Below are positions 34,248 through 45,410 of a stretch of 64,000 bases of DNA, in pieces. The number at the start of each line of letters is the position of its first letter. The stretch's first letter is position 1. Made by a program: the position numbers and the translations under genes. The stretch is from contig CM028335.1 of the NCBI GenBank assembly GCA_016647705.1, forward strand, positions 7,270,579-7,334,578, given 5' to 3'. Source of the DNA: Eucommia ulmoides (Eukaryota; Streptophyta; Magnoliopsida; Garryales; Eucommiaceae). The notes under the pieces were generated by a model. The model saw only the letters and a program-made list of their open reading frames with translations. It searched no databases and was not told the origin of the DNA.

Positions 34248-37227
34248 ATGTATGGTGATTCTCGAACATCTTCTGCGAATTCTCCGGCTATATTTGCTTC
34301 GACTTCCGCGCTTAAGAGAGAAGAGCCTTCCACTAAACGACAAGCGTTCATGGAGTCGGATATAGACTTCAACGAGAACAGAGGAGAATACCATAACAAC
34401 CAGAGCATTTCCGGGTTGCTGAGGTTTCGCTCTGCTCCGACGTCTCTGCTTTCCGATTTTGCAGATGGGTTTGTCAAGAACGGCGATTCGTGCGCCGGAA
34501 TTCGAGGGTTTGGTGCTAATTTTCGTCTGAGCGGCGGCGATTGTGATTTGGGTTCGGAAAAATTCCGGGATTTCGAGGACGACAACAAGCCGTTGGGGAA
34601 TGGGTATACTTCGAATTCTCAGCTGCCGCCGCAGTATCCGAAGCATATTCCGGCGACCCACGTCTCCGGCATGGGTGGTTCTTACAGGGTTGCGAATTCT
34701 ATGGGGATGAATCATCATGAAGAAGTGAAAATGGGTTCCAATCTGATGAGGCAAAATAGCTCACCTTCTGGCCTCTTCTCTCACATCACTGCTCAAAATG
34801 GTTATCTTCATCTTCTTATTGATCATTTTAATTATAATTTTATGATTTGGGTTCAATTTTAACCATTTGATTATGATATTACTACTGGGTATTGATTAAT
34901 CTTTTATCAGTTATACAATGAATTAGGTTTAAATTTCTTGGGATTGAGAGAGGCCCTGGAGTGTAGGGTGACCTCGGGTTTCTCTCATGAAACCCAACCA
35001 CAAGAGTTAGGTGATAAATATTTATCACCTGACCACCCGCCACGAGTTAACTCATGAGGTGGTGAGACTTTTCCTCACATTTATAATGTGACCACTAGCC
35101 CTTTCCATATCTGACGTGGGATATATCCAACAAAATTAAACTTAAAACTGAGATATTTGCCTTTATATGATGCTTTTGGAAGAAGAAAGTCGATAGAACT
35201 TTAAGGGGAAATCTTTACTTAAACAGTAAACAAGTATCTAACTTCATTTTTTTTTTCCAATTTTCGTCGAATTTTTTAATTTACAAGAAACGGGTTTTGC
35301 AGGTTTTCCAGATTTAAGACCTTCATCAATCCGAATGAAGAGCCAGATGAACTCATCAATGGTGTCTCGGATACCTGAAAACGAGAATGAAAACATAAAT
35401 TCTTGGAACGATTCTTCCCATTTTTTGGGAAATTTCACCGGCTCAAAACATGTATTATATTTGATCAATCATCATATGTAAAAAACATGTCCAAATTTTT
35501 CATTTTTTTTTAACTTTAATTTTTTTTATTCAGAATGGGGAGCTAGGAGTAGGATATGAGATGCCGGTTTTGTCTCACCATTTGAGTCTGCCAAACACTT
35601 CAGGTGAAATGGCTGCCATGGATAAGTTGTTGAATCTTCAGGGAACTGTTCCATTCAAAATCCGGGCAAAACGGGGGTGTGCTACTCATCCTCGAAGTGT
35701 TGCCGAGAGGGTAAGGTCTTTTTACGTATATATTAAACTTGTTTCGTCGTTAGGGCTTGTTTGGTTTGTAGTTTGAAATGCAGTTTTCATCTGTCTAGGC
35801 AGGCAGTGAAAATTGTTTTAGAAAACAGGCCTTTTATCATTTTTGGGTTCGTTAAGAATTGGATACTATATTGCAACTCCGACATATTAGCCATCCTATG
35901 TGCCATCCCAAAGTTTGCCAATTTTGATGCCAAAATTTGCTCCAACAACTCGCCATCATGCCTAGATACTCTGTGTGTGCCATATTTGGATGACGGTTTA
36001 ATTAGGGTTGGGCTGGGTTATTTTAGGGTTTTAATTTTATTTTAAATTTAAATTATTGTTATAATTTAATTTAAACTAAAAAAATCAAACTACATAAAAA
36101 ATACATAATATTAAATATATTTATGTTAATTTTTACTTTTATTTTTAATACAAAAATATATTTAAAAAACTACAGTTAATTCTAAGTTAATTTTTATTTT
36201 TATTTTTAATATAGAAATACTTTAAAAAAAATGACATCTATTTTGTCACATCTGTTGGAGCACTCAGCGACTCACTCTAAATTAGGTGTGCCATATTTGA
36301 TAAATGGCACATGTAACTGTTGGAGATGCTCTAAGATGTTTAGGGTTTCTTTGGTTTGTATTTTGAAATGCAGTTTTCGGGGAGGAAACGTGTTTGCACA
36401 GGTTTTAAAAACAGTTTTTTTGGAGTCGTCCAAAAAAAAATAGTTTTGCAATTGTAAACCAAATAGACACTAATATCATCAAAGGAAGCCAGACATCTCA
36501 TTAGGTTGTTCTATCGTTTTCTTGCTTAATTAATAGATATATTTCTTGCTTAATTAATAGATATTTTGGGTTTGTTTGAAAATCTGTTTGGAAAGGTTAT
36601 GAAAAACACTTCTGGAATTGTAAAAACTTAAAAATTATTTTGCAATTGTAAACCAAACAGACCCTTAATTTTTTATTTATTTTTTTAATTTTTTTTTTAA
36701 GGTAAGAAGAACTCGGATCAGTGAGAGAATGAGGAAGCTACAAGAGCTTGTTCCGAGCATGGACAAGGTATAAATAATGACTTCAAATCTGCATTTTTCG
36801 CTATTCCAGAAAATTCTGATTTTTTTTTTTTTTTTTTCGTGTTTTTCTTTTATTGGAAGCAAACAAACACGGCGGATATGTTGGATTTGGCTGTTGATTA
36901 CATTAAAGATCTTCAGAAAGAATACAAGGTTAGCGTTTTTGTTCCCTGAAAACCTGGAACGAGACAGAAAGACGGGAACAAAAAAGAAAAAGAAAAAGAA
37001 AAAGAAAAATCAGTTCCTGTTCTATTCTAGTTTTTGAGAACATTTTTATTTTTTGGCTTTTGTAAATGGAACGTAATTGTTCCCATATTTCTCTCTCTCT
37101 TCCATTTGTTTGGGAACAGAAACACTAAACTCGCTTTCATTTTGTTCTTGTGCAGACTCTTAGTGATATTAAGGCAAACTGCAAATGTTCGAGTAAGCAG
37201 AAGGCAGCAGCAGATCAAATGCCTTAA
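34248..37227 (+). CDS. bHLH transcription factor, bHLH130/FBH4-like, six exons
   Basis: Exons 34248-34800, 35303-35451, 35534-35710, 36702-36767, 36860-36928 and 37156-37227 all join at GT/AG and give 361 codons. The N-terminal part has SGLLRFRSAPTSLL (about 55-68) and NLMRQNSSPSGLF, both typical of this group. The bHLH domain spans about 275-340: KIRAKRGCATHPRSVAERV, then RRTRISERMRKLQELVP, then the second helix TADMLDLAVDYIKDLQKEYK. The E-box-contacting Glu and following Arg residues of the basic region are present; the usual His is Arg, as in the family. The C-terminus ANCKCSSKQK matches bHLH130. Arabidopsis relatives (FBH1-4) bind E-boxes in the CONSTANS promoter and promote flowering; nuclear location and such a role here are inferred. 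Intron sizes vary because repeats inserted. Confidence 0.94.
34945..35132 (-). repeat. TRIM-like solo terminal repeat in bHLH intron 1
   Basis: Read on the minus strand it runs TGTTGGATATATCCCACGTC ... CCTCTCTCA (TG...CA), 188 bases, with inner TCAGGTGATAAATATTTATC. Related to 18831-18960. No matching target duplication was found at these exact ends. Confidence 0.5.
35711..36701 (+). other. bHLH intron 3 with MITE-like insertion
   Basis: 991 bases. A 40-base direct repeat (TTAGGGCTTGTTTGGTTTGT at 35749 and TTAGGGTTTCTTTGGTTTGT at 36339, each followed by GTTTGAAATGCAGTTTTC or close) flanks a segment with AACTGTTGGAGATGCTCTAA on the right (about 36315) and a degenerate complement on the left (about 35870), typical of AGAGCATCTCCAACAG MITEs. 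Confidence 0.5.
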
Positions 37228-37439
37228 AAAAAATATTTTGAGAAGTTAAATACAGAAGAGCATCTAATAAGAACATAATGTTTTTTTTTTTTTAAGATAC
37301 AATAAGAAAGTTTCCAAATTGGTCAAAAGTGTCTTTGACGTCTTTTACTAATTGGATTCATGTGACATTGGTGTTCCATTTTTGTAGTCTATATTACATT
37401 GTAATGTTAATATTTACTCATTTGGGAGTCAGGATTTTA

Positions 37440-37915
37440 TAACTTTAGGTGGCTTTTGGTTAGTTTTTCTGTTTCTAGTTCCAATAAATTAACCAATAAA
37501 TTAATGGGGATGAGATGAGAATTCTGTTTTCGTTTTAGAGTATTCGATAAATAGAAATATGTTTGGTAGTGACCAATGTCTTGAAATTGTTTAAACAAAA
37601 AATATGTTTAGTTTTAACATTTTTCTTCTTCTATGGTGGTAGGCGGGGGGTGGGGGTGGGGGTGGTCGGGTGGTGATGGTGGCTGGCGGGGTAGTGGTGG
37701 GAATAGTTCTGTGGGAGTAAATAAGAATCAATATTTTTTTTTCTCGAATTCTTAAGGAATTGAGGAAATAACTCTAAATTATTTTTAAAATTTTGGGAAT
37801 AGAAACGTGTTTGTCAAATGTGTTTCTGCATATTAATCCTAAAATTTTGGGAGCGGGAACAAAAATCAGGGAACAGAAACAGTAATCAAACTAGAAACAG
37901 TAATCAAACTGCGCC
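37440..37915. repeat. MITE-like repeat, second copy
   Basis: Left GGTTAGTTTTTCTGTTTCTAG and right CAGGGAACAGAAACAGTAATC are inverted-repeat-like ends. The right 60 bases match 23345-23398. Contains a G-rich run GGCGGGGGGTGGGGGTGGGG (about 37643-37662). Confidence 0.5.
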
Positions 37916-38295
37916 TCTTTCAAGTTTTCAAATTGGTCTTGGTTGGAAACTTGTAAGAATTTTGGTCATTGTGAATAATTGCTTGGAAATGAGAGATTAG
38001 GTAAAAATGTTAGGGTATAATTATTTAAATTGATATATTGATTTGTATATTTCTTAGTTTGGGTATGTTTTAAAGGATAATTGCCTTTACCTAGTGTATT
38101 TTGATTTAATATCACTTTTAACTTTTGTAGTTAAAACCTTATATTTTATCTCATTTTATTTTTGATTAAAGTGTGAAACTATGATTATGTTAAAATAATA
38201 TAAAATAACTTAATATTTTTATTATTGAAAATATAAAGACAAATTTAATTTCAATAAAAGTATCTTTCTTCATTTCTTTCTCTTTTTTTTGAAGA

Positions 38296-38610
38296 CTATA
38301 TTTCTATCAATTGCTGCACGGATAGAGTTTTGATCATGTATCGATTGAACAAAGAGTCTTGAATCTGACCGAAGAAGGTGCTCACATGGAAGGAAGAGGC
38401 GAGGGCTTGACCATGAGGGGCCTTCACGAGCCATAGCACTGTGGCCAAGAGAAGACAAACCATGATTTTGTTCTGCTCAATGTCAATGAGAAAGACGACG
38501 ATTTGGTCTTCCTAGTCGGAAGCCAATTGGCCGCATATCAGAACAGAATTAGGGCCTCTTATTTTCCAAAGCTCAAGCCCTTGGAATTGTTGTCTCCTCC
38601 ATTTCAGAAT
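38296..38610 (-). pseudogene. MscS-like channel (MSL10-like) pseudogene fragment
   Basis: MSL proteins are mechanosensitive anion channels of plant membranes. On the minus strand, from about 38610, the frame reads VLICGQLASD, a stop, EDQIVVFLI, then after a junction with a clear gap MVCLLLATVLWLV and ASSFHVSTFFGQIQDSLFNR, ending at TAG 38296-38298. These match consecutive pieces of the MSL10-type membrane region (...LICGRLVSGW...RIVVFLIERN..., ...SSFHVSTFFDRIQ...). The helix-rich part between is missing and a premature stop is present. Only about 90 residues of a protein of more than 700 remain, so it is a dead fragment. Confidence 0.75.
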
Positions 38611-39518
38611 GGTAAGGGTGAAGGAGATTATATCTATGTGAACTCAGCGGAATTTCATTTTTTTAATAGATTTAATTTCACAAATAATTTCCTAACTCCA
38701 AACCACTTTGCAATAATACAAAACAATAAATAAAACATAAAAATTAAATTTTATTTAAACTTTGTACCTCTTCTGGTGGTTCAATCTTATAGTCGATAGT
38801 TCTTGAGGCAGGCGTGATTTGAAAAGACTCTTCCAAGAGCTATAAGATCAAATCTCCCAACGAGTAGTGATCTTCGAATAGTGGCACAATGTTCCACTTC
38901 TAATGATATCCACTTAGAGAAATTCATTTGAATAGTGTCTACTGATTTTTTTAGCATTGTATTCTAAACTAGTAGATTTAGGGTAGATTTGATTTGATTC
39001 TAAGTGGTAATAAGAATCAAATAAATAACACAAGAAGAGAGAGAAAGGCCAGTCAAATTTTGGCCTTGTCAGATCATTATGGGAGGCCATCTATTTGGTC
39101 CCTATTTACAGACAAAGTCTAGGTTAAACACTAGTCTCCCATTTTTTCTTTCTTGCACTCTGGCCTCCGAACTTCTACATAGTTCAACATTACTACCCAT
39201 TCATTTTTCAAGAACTATTCAAACTTCATTCTCCATTTTGTGACCCATTAGGTTCGTATAAAAAGTTGGAAGATTATAATTAATTAATTAATCAATTGAA
39301 ATTTGAATGATTCTTATTTTGCCCTTATATAAAGAATACTTCTTTATGACATCTCCATCGACTATGAGTCACTTTTACCCACATATTATAGTTATATCTA
39401 GTTGATAAGAATTTAGTTAGAGATCTCATCCAGTTGTAATTACTATGCAATTCGATCTCTCTATTGCTATGTTTTAAAAGAACCAACAGGGTGGGATAAA
39501 GTCAAAATTTGCTAGTCA
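38611..39518. other. Intergenic or element DNA of unknown nature
   Basis: Contains no recognisable coding region. AATTAATTAATTAATCAATT at about 39278 is a simple repeat. It may belong to the neighbouring Copia element, which could not be shown. Confidence 0.4.
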
Positions 39519-39669
39519 TCTGCGAGCTCCACATTGAATAGTTCCCTCTTTTGGACATTTTTTGAGAAATAAGTGTGGCTGTACTGATCGAGATAACTTG
39601 AGAAGGAGAAGGTGATGAAGGAGGATTTGCATTGATGGACATAACCATGACTTCACTTGATTCAGTCAT
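39519..39669 (-). pseudogene. Copia gag N-terminal fragment
   Basis: From ATG at 39669 the minus strand reads a Ser/Pro-rich leader, then LISQKMSKRGNYSMWSSQM and a stop at 39519. KxxNYxxWSxxM is the start motif of Ty1/Copia gag (UBN2 type). About 50 residues are left. It lies directly beyond an LTR-like segment and the end of the RNase H fragment. Confidence 0.65.
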
Positions 39670-39719
39670 GGCCGAAGTTGAAAATATATGAAGAAGGAGC
39701 TTAGGGTTTTGGTACTATA

Positions 39720-39862
39720 AAGAGATATAGAAAAAGAAGGTAATACTTTTTTTTTTCCTGAATAATCAATAAATAAGATAAACTATAGAAATACAAAAGG
39801 AAAAATCAATCCTAGAGTTGACTAAATATACAAAGATTTGAATAGTGAATACTACACATCAA
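39720..39862 (-). repeat. Probable short Copia LTR remnant
   Basis: On the minus strand it reads TTTTCCTTTTGTATTTCTAT, TTATTGATTATTCAGG and ACCCTAAGCTCCTTC, like a Copia LTR tail. It is between RNase H (39863 on) and gag (39669 down). Ends not defined. Confidence 0.35.
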
Positions 39863-40618
39863 TTACAAGAATAAATGCAAATTGTTTCCATTATAGGAAT
39901 CTTGGTTCTCCCGCAAGATTGACTGGACGTTTAGGATGCCAATCTTGGTTTTATCAATAAGAAAGTGGAGATGAGGCAACGACTTAGTAAGAGAATCAAC
40001 AAGTTGATCAGAAATATAAACATGAAAAACACGCAAGCGAGCTATAGCAAATTGATCTCGCACAAAATAGAAGTCAATAGAAAGACTGGGTTGATACAAA
40101 CATATGTAGCTGCCATATTGTCATAGTAGATGACTGGAACAGAAGATATGGATACACATAACTCTTGAAGAAGATTCATTACCCAATTGACTTCAGTTGC
40201 AGTAGATGCAATGACCTAGTATTCTGCTTCTGTGGAAGAGCAAGCAATTGTCTTTTGCTTTTTGGAACTCTAAGATATGGGTTACGCCACAAAAAATAAT
40301 ATAGGCAAATGTTGATGTCATACCCCACCCCGGGCCCCAATGCTTGAGGCTAACCTCGACTTGATGTTACCAACCAACCACAAATATATTTTAAACTATT
40401 CAAGATATGTGGCTGTCACATTGTCATAGTAGATGACTGGAACGGAGGATATGGGTACACGCAACTCTTGAAGAAGATTCATTACCCAATTGACTTCAGT
40501 TGCAGTAGATGTAATGACCTAGTATTCTGCTTTTGTGGAAGAACAAGCAATTGTCTTTTGCTTTTTGGAACTCCAAGATATGGGTTACGCCACAAAAAAT
40601 AACATAGGTAGAGGTTGA
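39863..40618 (-). pseudogene. Copia RNase H / C-terminal pol fragment, with internal duplication
   Basis: On the minus strand 40099-39863 reads SLSIDFYFVRDQFAIARLRV and HVYISDQLVDSLTKSLPH, matching the end of Ty1/Copia pol (HIEIDYHFVRE..., HVPTxDQLADIFTKPL). Upstream, 40270-40110 reads SKKQKTIACSSTEAEY-like text, then EVNWVMNLLQEL and VPVIYYDNMA, the RNase H core (SSTEAEY, CDN). This segment occurs twice (see 40102-40704). Stops and the duplication make it non-functional. Confidence 0.8.
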
Positions 40619-40704
40619 TGTCACACCCCACCCCGGACCCCAGTGCCTGATGTTGACCTCGACCTGATGTTACCAACCAACCACAAATATATTTTAAACT
40701 ATTC
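40102..40704. repeat. 303-bp tandem duplication across a Copia/LTR junction
   Basis: 40102-40404 and 40405-40704 are near-identical. Each unit has about 216 bases of Copia RNase H followed by about 86 bases of the chromovirus LTR end (TGTCAYACCCCACCCCGG...). The duplicate includes both sides of the insertion junction, so it arose after the chromovirus inserted. Confidence 0.9.
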
Positions 40705-40777
40705 ACTGACATAGATTTTTTTTTAAAACGATTGTATAAATATTATACCAACTCAAAATTTAGTGGTTATACATAAC

Positions 40778-42133
40778 TGATCGCTCAAATTTAATACCCT
40801 ATTTAAGCGCAAAATATCGTAGTATAGTGTGCTTAAGTATGAGTGTCGAACCACATGGATCGGTCTTGTAATTATCGATTTTTTTATTATTTTTCTTTCC
40901 TTAAAGGAAACGAGTTTTGATTTTTGATTTTTAATAAAAGAAAAATAAAATTAAATCTACAAACAAAAGAAAATAGAATAACGGGTTAGGGATTGTGAGT
41001 TTAGTATTTTGAGTATTATGTTGTTCTTGTATTTTATATCAAGTCGGATTTGTGTAAACAAGTGTTCCCAATTACAAGCCGAAACTACTCAGAAAGATAT
41101 GAATTGTTATTCTCTGACATGATCTATCTTTAGTATTTAATTCCCACGCTACACTAATCTAACTAATTTAAGGTGAATTAAAATCTAGGTATGAACCATC
41201 TAGACCAATAATCAATCCTCAAGAAAATTATTATGTGACTATTAGATTTAAACCACAGGTACAAGATTTGATGTTCTACTAGTAATTGGATCTAAATCAA
41301 AATTTTTATAAGAATATTTTGACAATAAATCCAATCACAATAATACCAAGGTAAGAACAAGATTTTTGTCACACAATTGTTACACAAAATTCATCAATGA
41401 AATAGATAAATACAATATTACATAATATATAAAATACCTCATCATAATCCTAACTCAGTAGAAGGAGGTTTAGTCGTTTATTGCCATATGGAATGGCGTT
41501 TTTTCGGGTACAACCTTAAAAAAATGCCATTACCAATTTATTCCTTATGATCTTGGCCTTCTACCTTTAAGATTTGATGAAGAAATAAAGAGAAATAAAA
41601 GAGAAATGAAAGAAGAAAAAGAGGAAGAAAAATTGCAAAAAAATGATCTAAACTATGTACATTGAGGCTCCACTCATTTGCAAAGGAAGAAGCCATAAAT
41701 AAGAGCCCTCCTACCATTTTTCTTCGGTGGAATAATGAGCCTCACAAGACAAGCCTCCATGTATTAGGTAAGAAAAATGGGATAAAGAACAAAATTTGGG
41801 TAAAAAAGGTAGGCCAAACGTGGGTGAAAAAGTTGGGACACTGTTCCTCAAGTGTAGTATTCAAAAATCATGCGGCACTGTTACGACACTGTTCATGCAT
41901 GCGGGTACTATTCACACATGCGGATACTATTCAAGCATGCGAGGGTACTGGCGTGTATTCGGTTAACCATGATTTGTTCGTTTTGCGTGTGTTTTACTCC
42001 AAATTAACACCGTTTTGTTCCATTTTCCTACAAAAACAAATAAAATAACTTAATTCCTAATAATTTAATTTATTCATAAGATTAACAAAACTTAATTTAG
42101 TGGTATTAGATTGCACAAAATACAGTGCAATCA
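40778..42133 (-). mobile_element. Nested solo LTR, Athila-like
   Basis: On the minus strand it runs from TGATTGCACTGTATTTTG to TTAAATTTGAGCGATCA, 1356 bases. The end is the same as that of the Athila-like LTR at 54448 (ATTAAATTTGAGCGATCA). Flanks ATAAC (40773-40777) and ACAAC (42134-42138) differ at one base and are a likely target duplication. Contains a CATGCGGGTACTATTCA cluster near 41868-41950. Confidence 0.8.
41868..41952. repeat. Short CATGCG-TACTATTCA repeat cluster
   Basis: Three to four degenerate copies of CATGCGGGTACTATTCAC in a row, with the palindrome GCATGC in two of them, inside the solo LTR. Confidence 0.7.
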
Positions 42134-42900
42134 ACAACTGACTATTCCGTAACAAAACTACAAAAAACCTAAACCACTCACATTCAATGATTGTCCTGAC
42201 AACCTCATAAAGATTAAAAAAATCCATTACATCCTCTGACTCTACCTAGCGTTATTAATGGACTCCTCTCTAGTTAAAGTACTTGAAATAAAATATTTTA
42301 TCAGTGTAATGCCTTCATAATATAAAAATAATTTATGGATCAAGTATATTTGTCAGAATTCACTTTCCCAAAACAAAATATAACCATAATGATATTTTCC
42401 AAAACAAAATATAACCACACTAAATAATAACGAAATTCACAGATATCAGTAAGATATAACAACTGAATATAAATCAATCAATCAAATCACTCTTATATAA
42501 TAAAATACCAAAAATATATTTTCCTACTAACTATAAGATTGTTTTACCTCACGATCGGGAGTTATAACGGTACCGTAACCTGTACAATTATGCAATCGAA
42601 GATTGTCATCAGTATCAGGGTCATTCAATATATCCAATAGTAGGAGCCAGCACGTGATATAAACCACCATACCATGATGATAATCATAATCATCATCAAC
42701 AACAACAACCACCACCTGTAGGACTTGCCCTCTTGTGGGGTTACAACACAACGTCCTACAGGACATGCCCTCCGGTTAGGACCAACAACTTCCCACATGA
42801 CATGCCCTCCTGTCAAGATCATACTATGGCATATAAGTATAATAATAAAAATCACATTCCACAATAACCATTTACTTGATCCATTTAACGTTATAAAATA
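42134..42900 (-). other. Remaining chromovirus LTR sequence between two nested insertions
   Basis: Non-coding. Contains GGACTTGCCCTC / GGACATGCCCTCC / TGACATGCCCTCC repeated about three times near 42720-42815 and a CAT/CAA-rich stretch at about 42655-42715. Confidence 0.6.
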
Positions 42901-44864
42901 AGAAAAAATATATTTTAAACCCTCTTACTATTGACACGTTTCTAAGTAATCTTTCTAAATTTGCTCGTTTTATTTTAAACCCTCTACGTATGAACACGTT
43001 TTTAAATGATCTTTCTATAAAAAATTCTGTCAAAAGTAACATAATGGGAGGAACAAAATAGTCTTTTTACATTTTAAAAAAAAATGTTATTCATTTTTTA
43101 TTTTATTTTTCTTAACAGAGTGGGAGAGGTAAAATAGTCTTTTTACATTTAATTTATTTATTTTATTAATTTCTTTGATTTTTCCCCCCCTTTTTCTTCA
43201 CCTCTCTCTATCCCGCTCAATTCTCCTTACCTCTCTCTTCCTCCCTCTCCCTCTCCCCGCCGGAACCACCCCTGTTACAGGGGTGATTACAGACTAACCT
43301 CTCTCTCTCCTCCTTCCCTCTCACTCCATCATCGCCAAGCACCGTCGGAGGCGTCGGATCACCTTCGCCACCACCAAGACTATTGTTCTGGACGGAGTAA
43401 TACCCACTGCTAGTTGATTTTGCAGACATTAATGTTGAAGGTTATTTCTTTCCCCTGTTTTTGCGCTCTCTCTCTCTCTCTCTCTCTCTCTGAACTGGAT
43501 TTAATGAAGTAGAATATGCTGCTATGAATTAGGTGACATTAACTGAAATTGGTTGTTTTGCTGCCTCAACTGGATTGAATTAAATTTGATGTATTTGCTC
43601 AAATTTATTTGTTTGATTAATTAAGTATTTCTTTTTGTTGGGTTTAGAGTTGGATCTGGGTCTCTTTTGCTCCCCTTCAGATTGGAGACTTTGTGTTAAA
43701 TTTGAAATCTGTATTTGATTTCTTTTTCACTTCTCTCTCATCCACCACACTCATTTCTTATCCATTTTTGCTTTTCTTTTCAAGAACTTTGTACGGCAAC
43801 AAACACCCATGTCTAATACTCTCTTTGCTACAAATCCCTTATAATCTATTTGTACAAAGTGTAAAAATGCTCTCTATGTTTCTATTAAAATTTCCCCACA
43901 TCGATCACAACTCACCTCTTCAGCTCGTAAATCTGATTTACCCACCATTGACCATTCTCAATTTTACTCTCTTTCTCACTCCCATTCTCTCTCTCTAGGC
44001 ATCTTCAATCTCAAACTACTATCGGAGACACTTTTTGATCTGATTTCTTTGTCGTAAGAGTTCAAAAAAATTACCGTTGAATGAGCTAATCGACGGCAGA
44101 CTTTGCCGAAAGAAGATAAGACCAGTTGAGGGATTGGGCCGGAGGATTCCGTCGAACGGCGGTGCGATGAACTGGATGGGTTGAAAATTGCTTCAGCTTT
44201 CATGGACAAGCTTGTGGTTTTGTGGGCCAATCAACTTCCTCTCTCCATCTCTAACCGCCTCTCTCTATTCCAAACCTCAACAAACTCACCGACGAGGTTC
44301 ACCGGAGACTGGTGCCAATCGCACCATCGTGTACATCCTCCATGACATCATCTTTTTCCATGCAGTCGAAATGTCAAATTTCGTCGCCGCCTCCGTCACC
44401 GAAGGGAAGAACATATCTGAGCTTTAAAAGCATAAGAAAGGAGTATGTAAGGGACGAGAGAGAGAAAGAGACTTGGGAGTGGCACTCCCGTAAGAGGGGG
44501 TGAACCACTTCCTGGGATCCACCCCTGTTACCGGGGTGTAATCACCGTCCTAACAGGGTGGTTCCGGCGGCAAGAGGGAGAGGAAGGAAACGGGTGAGAG
44601 AAAGAGAGTTGAGCGGAAGAGAGAGAAATGAAGAAAAAAAAAGAAAAAAAGAAAAAAAAAATGATTAAAAAATTTAAAAAAAAATATAAAAAAACTATTT
44701 ATTTTGCCCTCAATTTTCTTACTTTTGATGAGTTTTTTTTTTGGTAGTGAAAGACTATTTAAAAATATGTTGATACGTAGAGGATTTAAAATAAAATACG
44801 TAAATTTAAAAGGATTACTTAGAAACGTGTTAATAGTTAGATGGTTTAAAATGTATTTTTTCCT
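42901..44864. mobile_element. Long-TIR (MULE-like) non-autonomous transposon
   Basis: Left end AGAAAAAATATATTTTAAACC and right end GGTTTAAAATGTATTTTTTCCT are inverted, and the similarity continues inward for about 400 bases, through TTGACACGTTTCTAAGTAATC and the CCGCCGGAACCACCC stretch (about 43258 and 44565). Flanked by ATAAAATA (42893-42900 and 44865-44872), extendable to 9 bases with the next A. Long TIRs with an 8-9-bp duplication fit Mutator-like elements. No transposase. Confidence 0.8.
43430..44430. other. Inner region of the MULE-like element
   Basis: Less repetitive, with a (CT)n run at about 43467-43492 followed by leader-like sequence and TTTGTTGGGTTTAGAG. It could be a captured gene fragment (Pack-MULE), but open frames at 43693-43998, 43976-44230 and 44188-44427 match no family I recognise. 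Confidence 0.3.
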
Positions 44865-45410
44865 ATAAAATAATTAATTTTAATAAATTTTTTCTTTTCA
44901 CATTTTTGTACAAAAGAGGTAAAAAAATGAAAATTAACCAATTTCATGTATATACTTAGAGAGAGAAGCGGTTCATGGCCTTTTTTTTTTCCGTGCAAAA
45001 AACGTGGCACTTGAAATTTTTGACACCATTTCTATTGTTGTCTTCGTATAATAAAGACAATATAATCTCATGATATATATATATATACACTTATTACCTT
45101 ACCTTCTAAAATAAATAAAATATTAATTATATTTTAAAACTCTTAAAATTATATCTTAAATAACTTAATAATCCTTAAACTTTTGAAAGTAAAAATTAAA
45201 ATTAAAATTAACATTTAACCCCAAAGTTTTTAAAACTAAATTTTAAATATCAAAATGACTCTTAAAAATTTTGAGGTAAAATTTAAGTCACACAATAAGC
45301 CTCATTATTTTTCTAAATGTCCTAAAATATAACTAAAAATACGCATATGCAATAATTAGATCTTACAATCATTCTCCCTAAAAAGAATTTCGTTCCGAAA
45401 TTTAGTTACC

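Larger units (their letters stand above)
40619..45367 (-). mobile_element. Downstream (3') LTR of the Tekay/Del-like chromovirus, carrying two nested insertions
   Basis: On the minus strand it starts TGTAAGATC at 45367, after a polypurine-like GGGAGAATGA preceded by TTTCGGAACGAAATTC, and ends GGGGTGGGGTGTGACA at 40619; both ends are typical of Tekay/Del elements. Removing the solo LTR (40778-42133) and the MULE-like element (42901-44864) leaves about 1.4 kb, a normal LTR size. The neighbouring Copia RNase H shows it inserted into a Copia element. Confidence 0.8.

Noticed and set aside
34143-34754. Minus-strand open frame of 203 codons opposite bHLH exon 1
   Set aside because: No family motifs; the plus strand carries the conserved bHLH130-type N-terminus and splices in frame.
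42720-42815. GGACTTGCCCTC-type repeats as a possible CRISPR or zinc-finger repeat
   Set aside because: Only about three degenerate units, with no spacers and no coding frame; they lie within an LTR.
43217-44503. Open frames inside the MULE-like element as a transposase
   Set aside because: None shows MULE transposase motifs or a zinc finger; lengths are below 110 codons.
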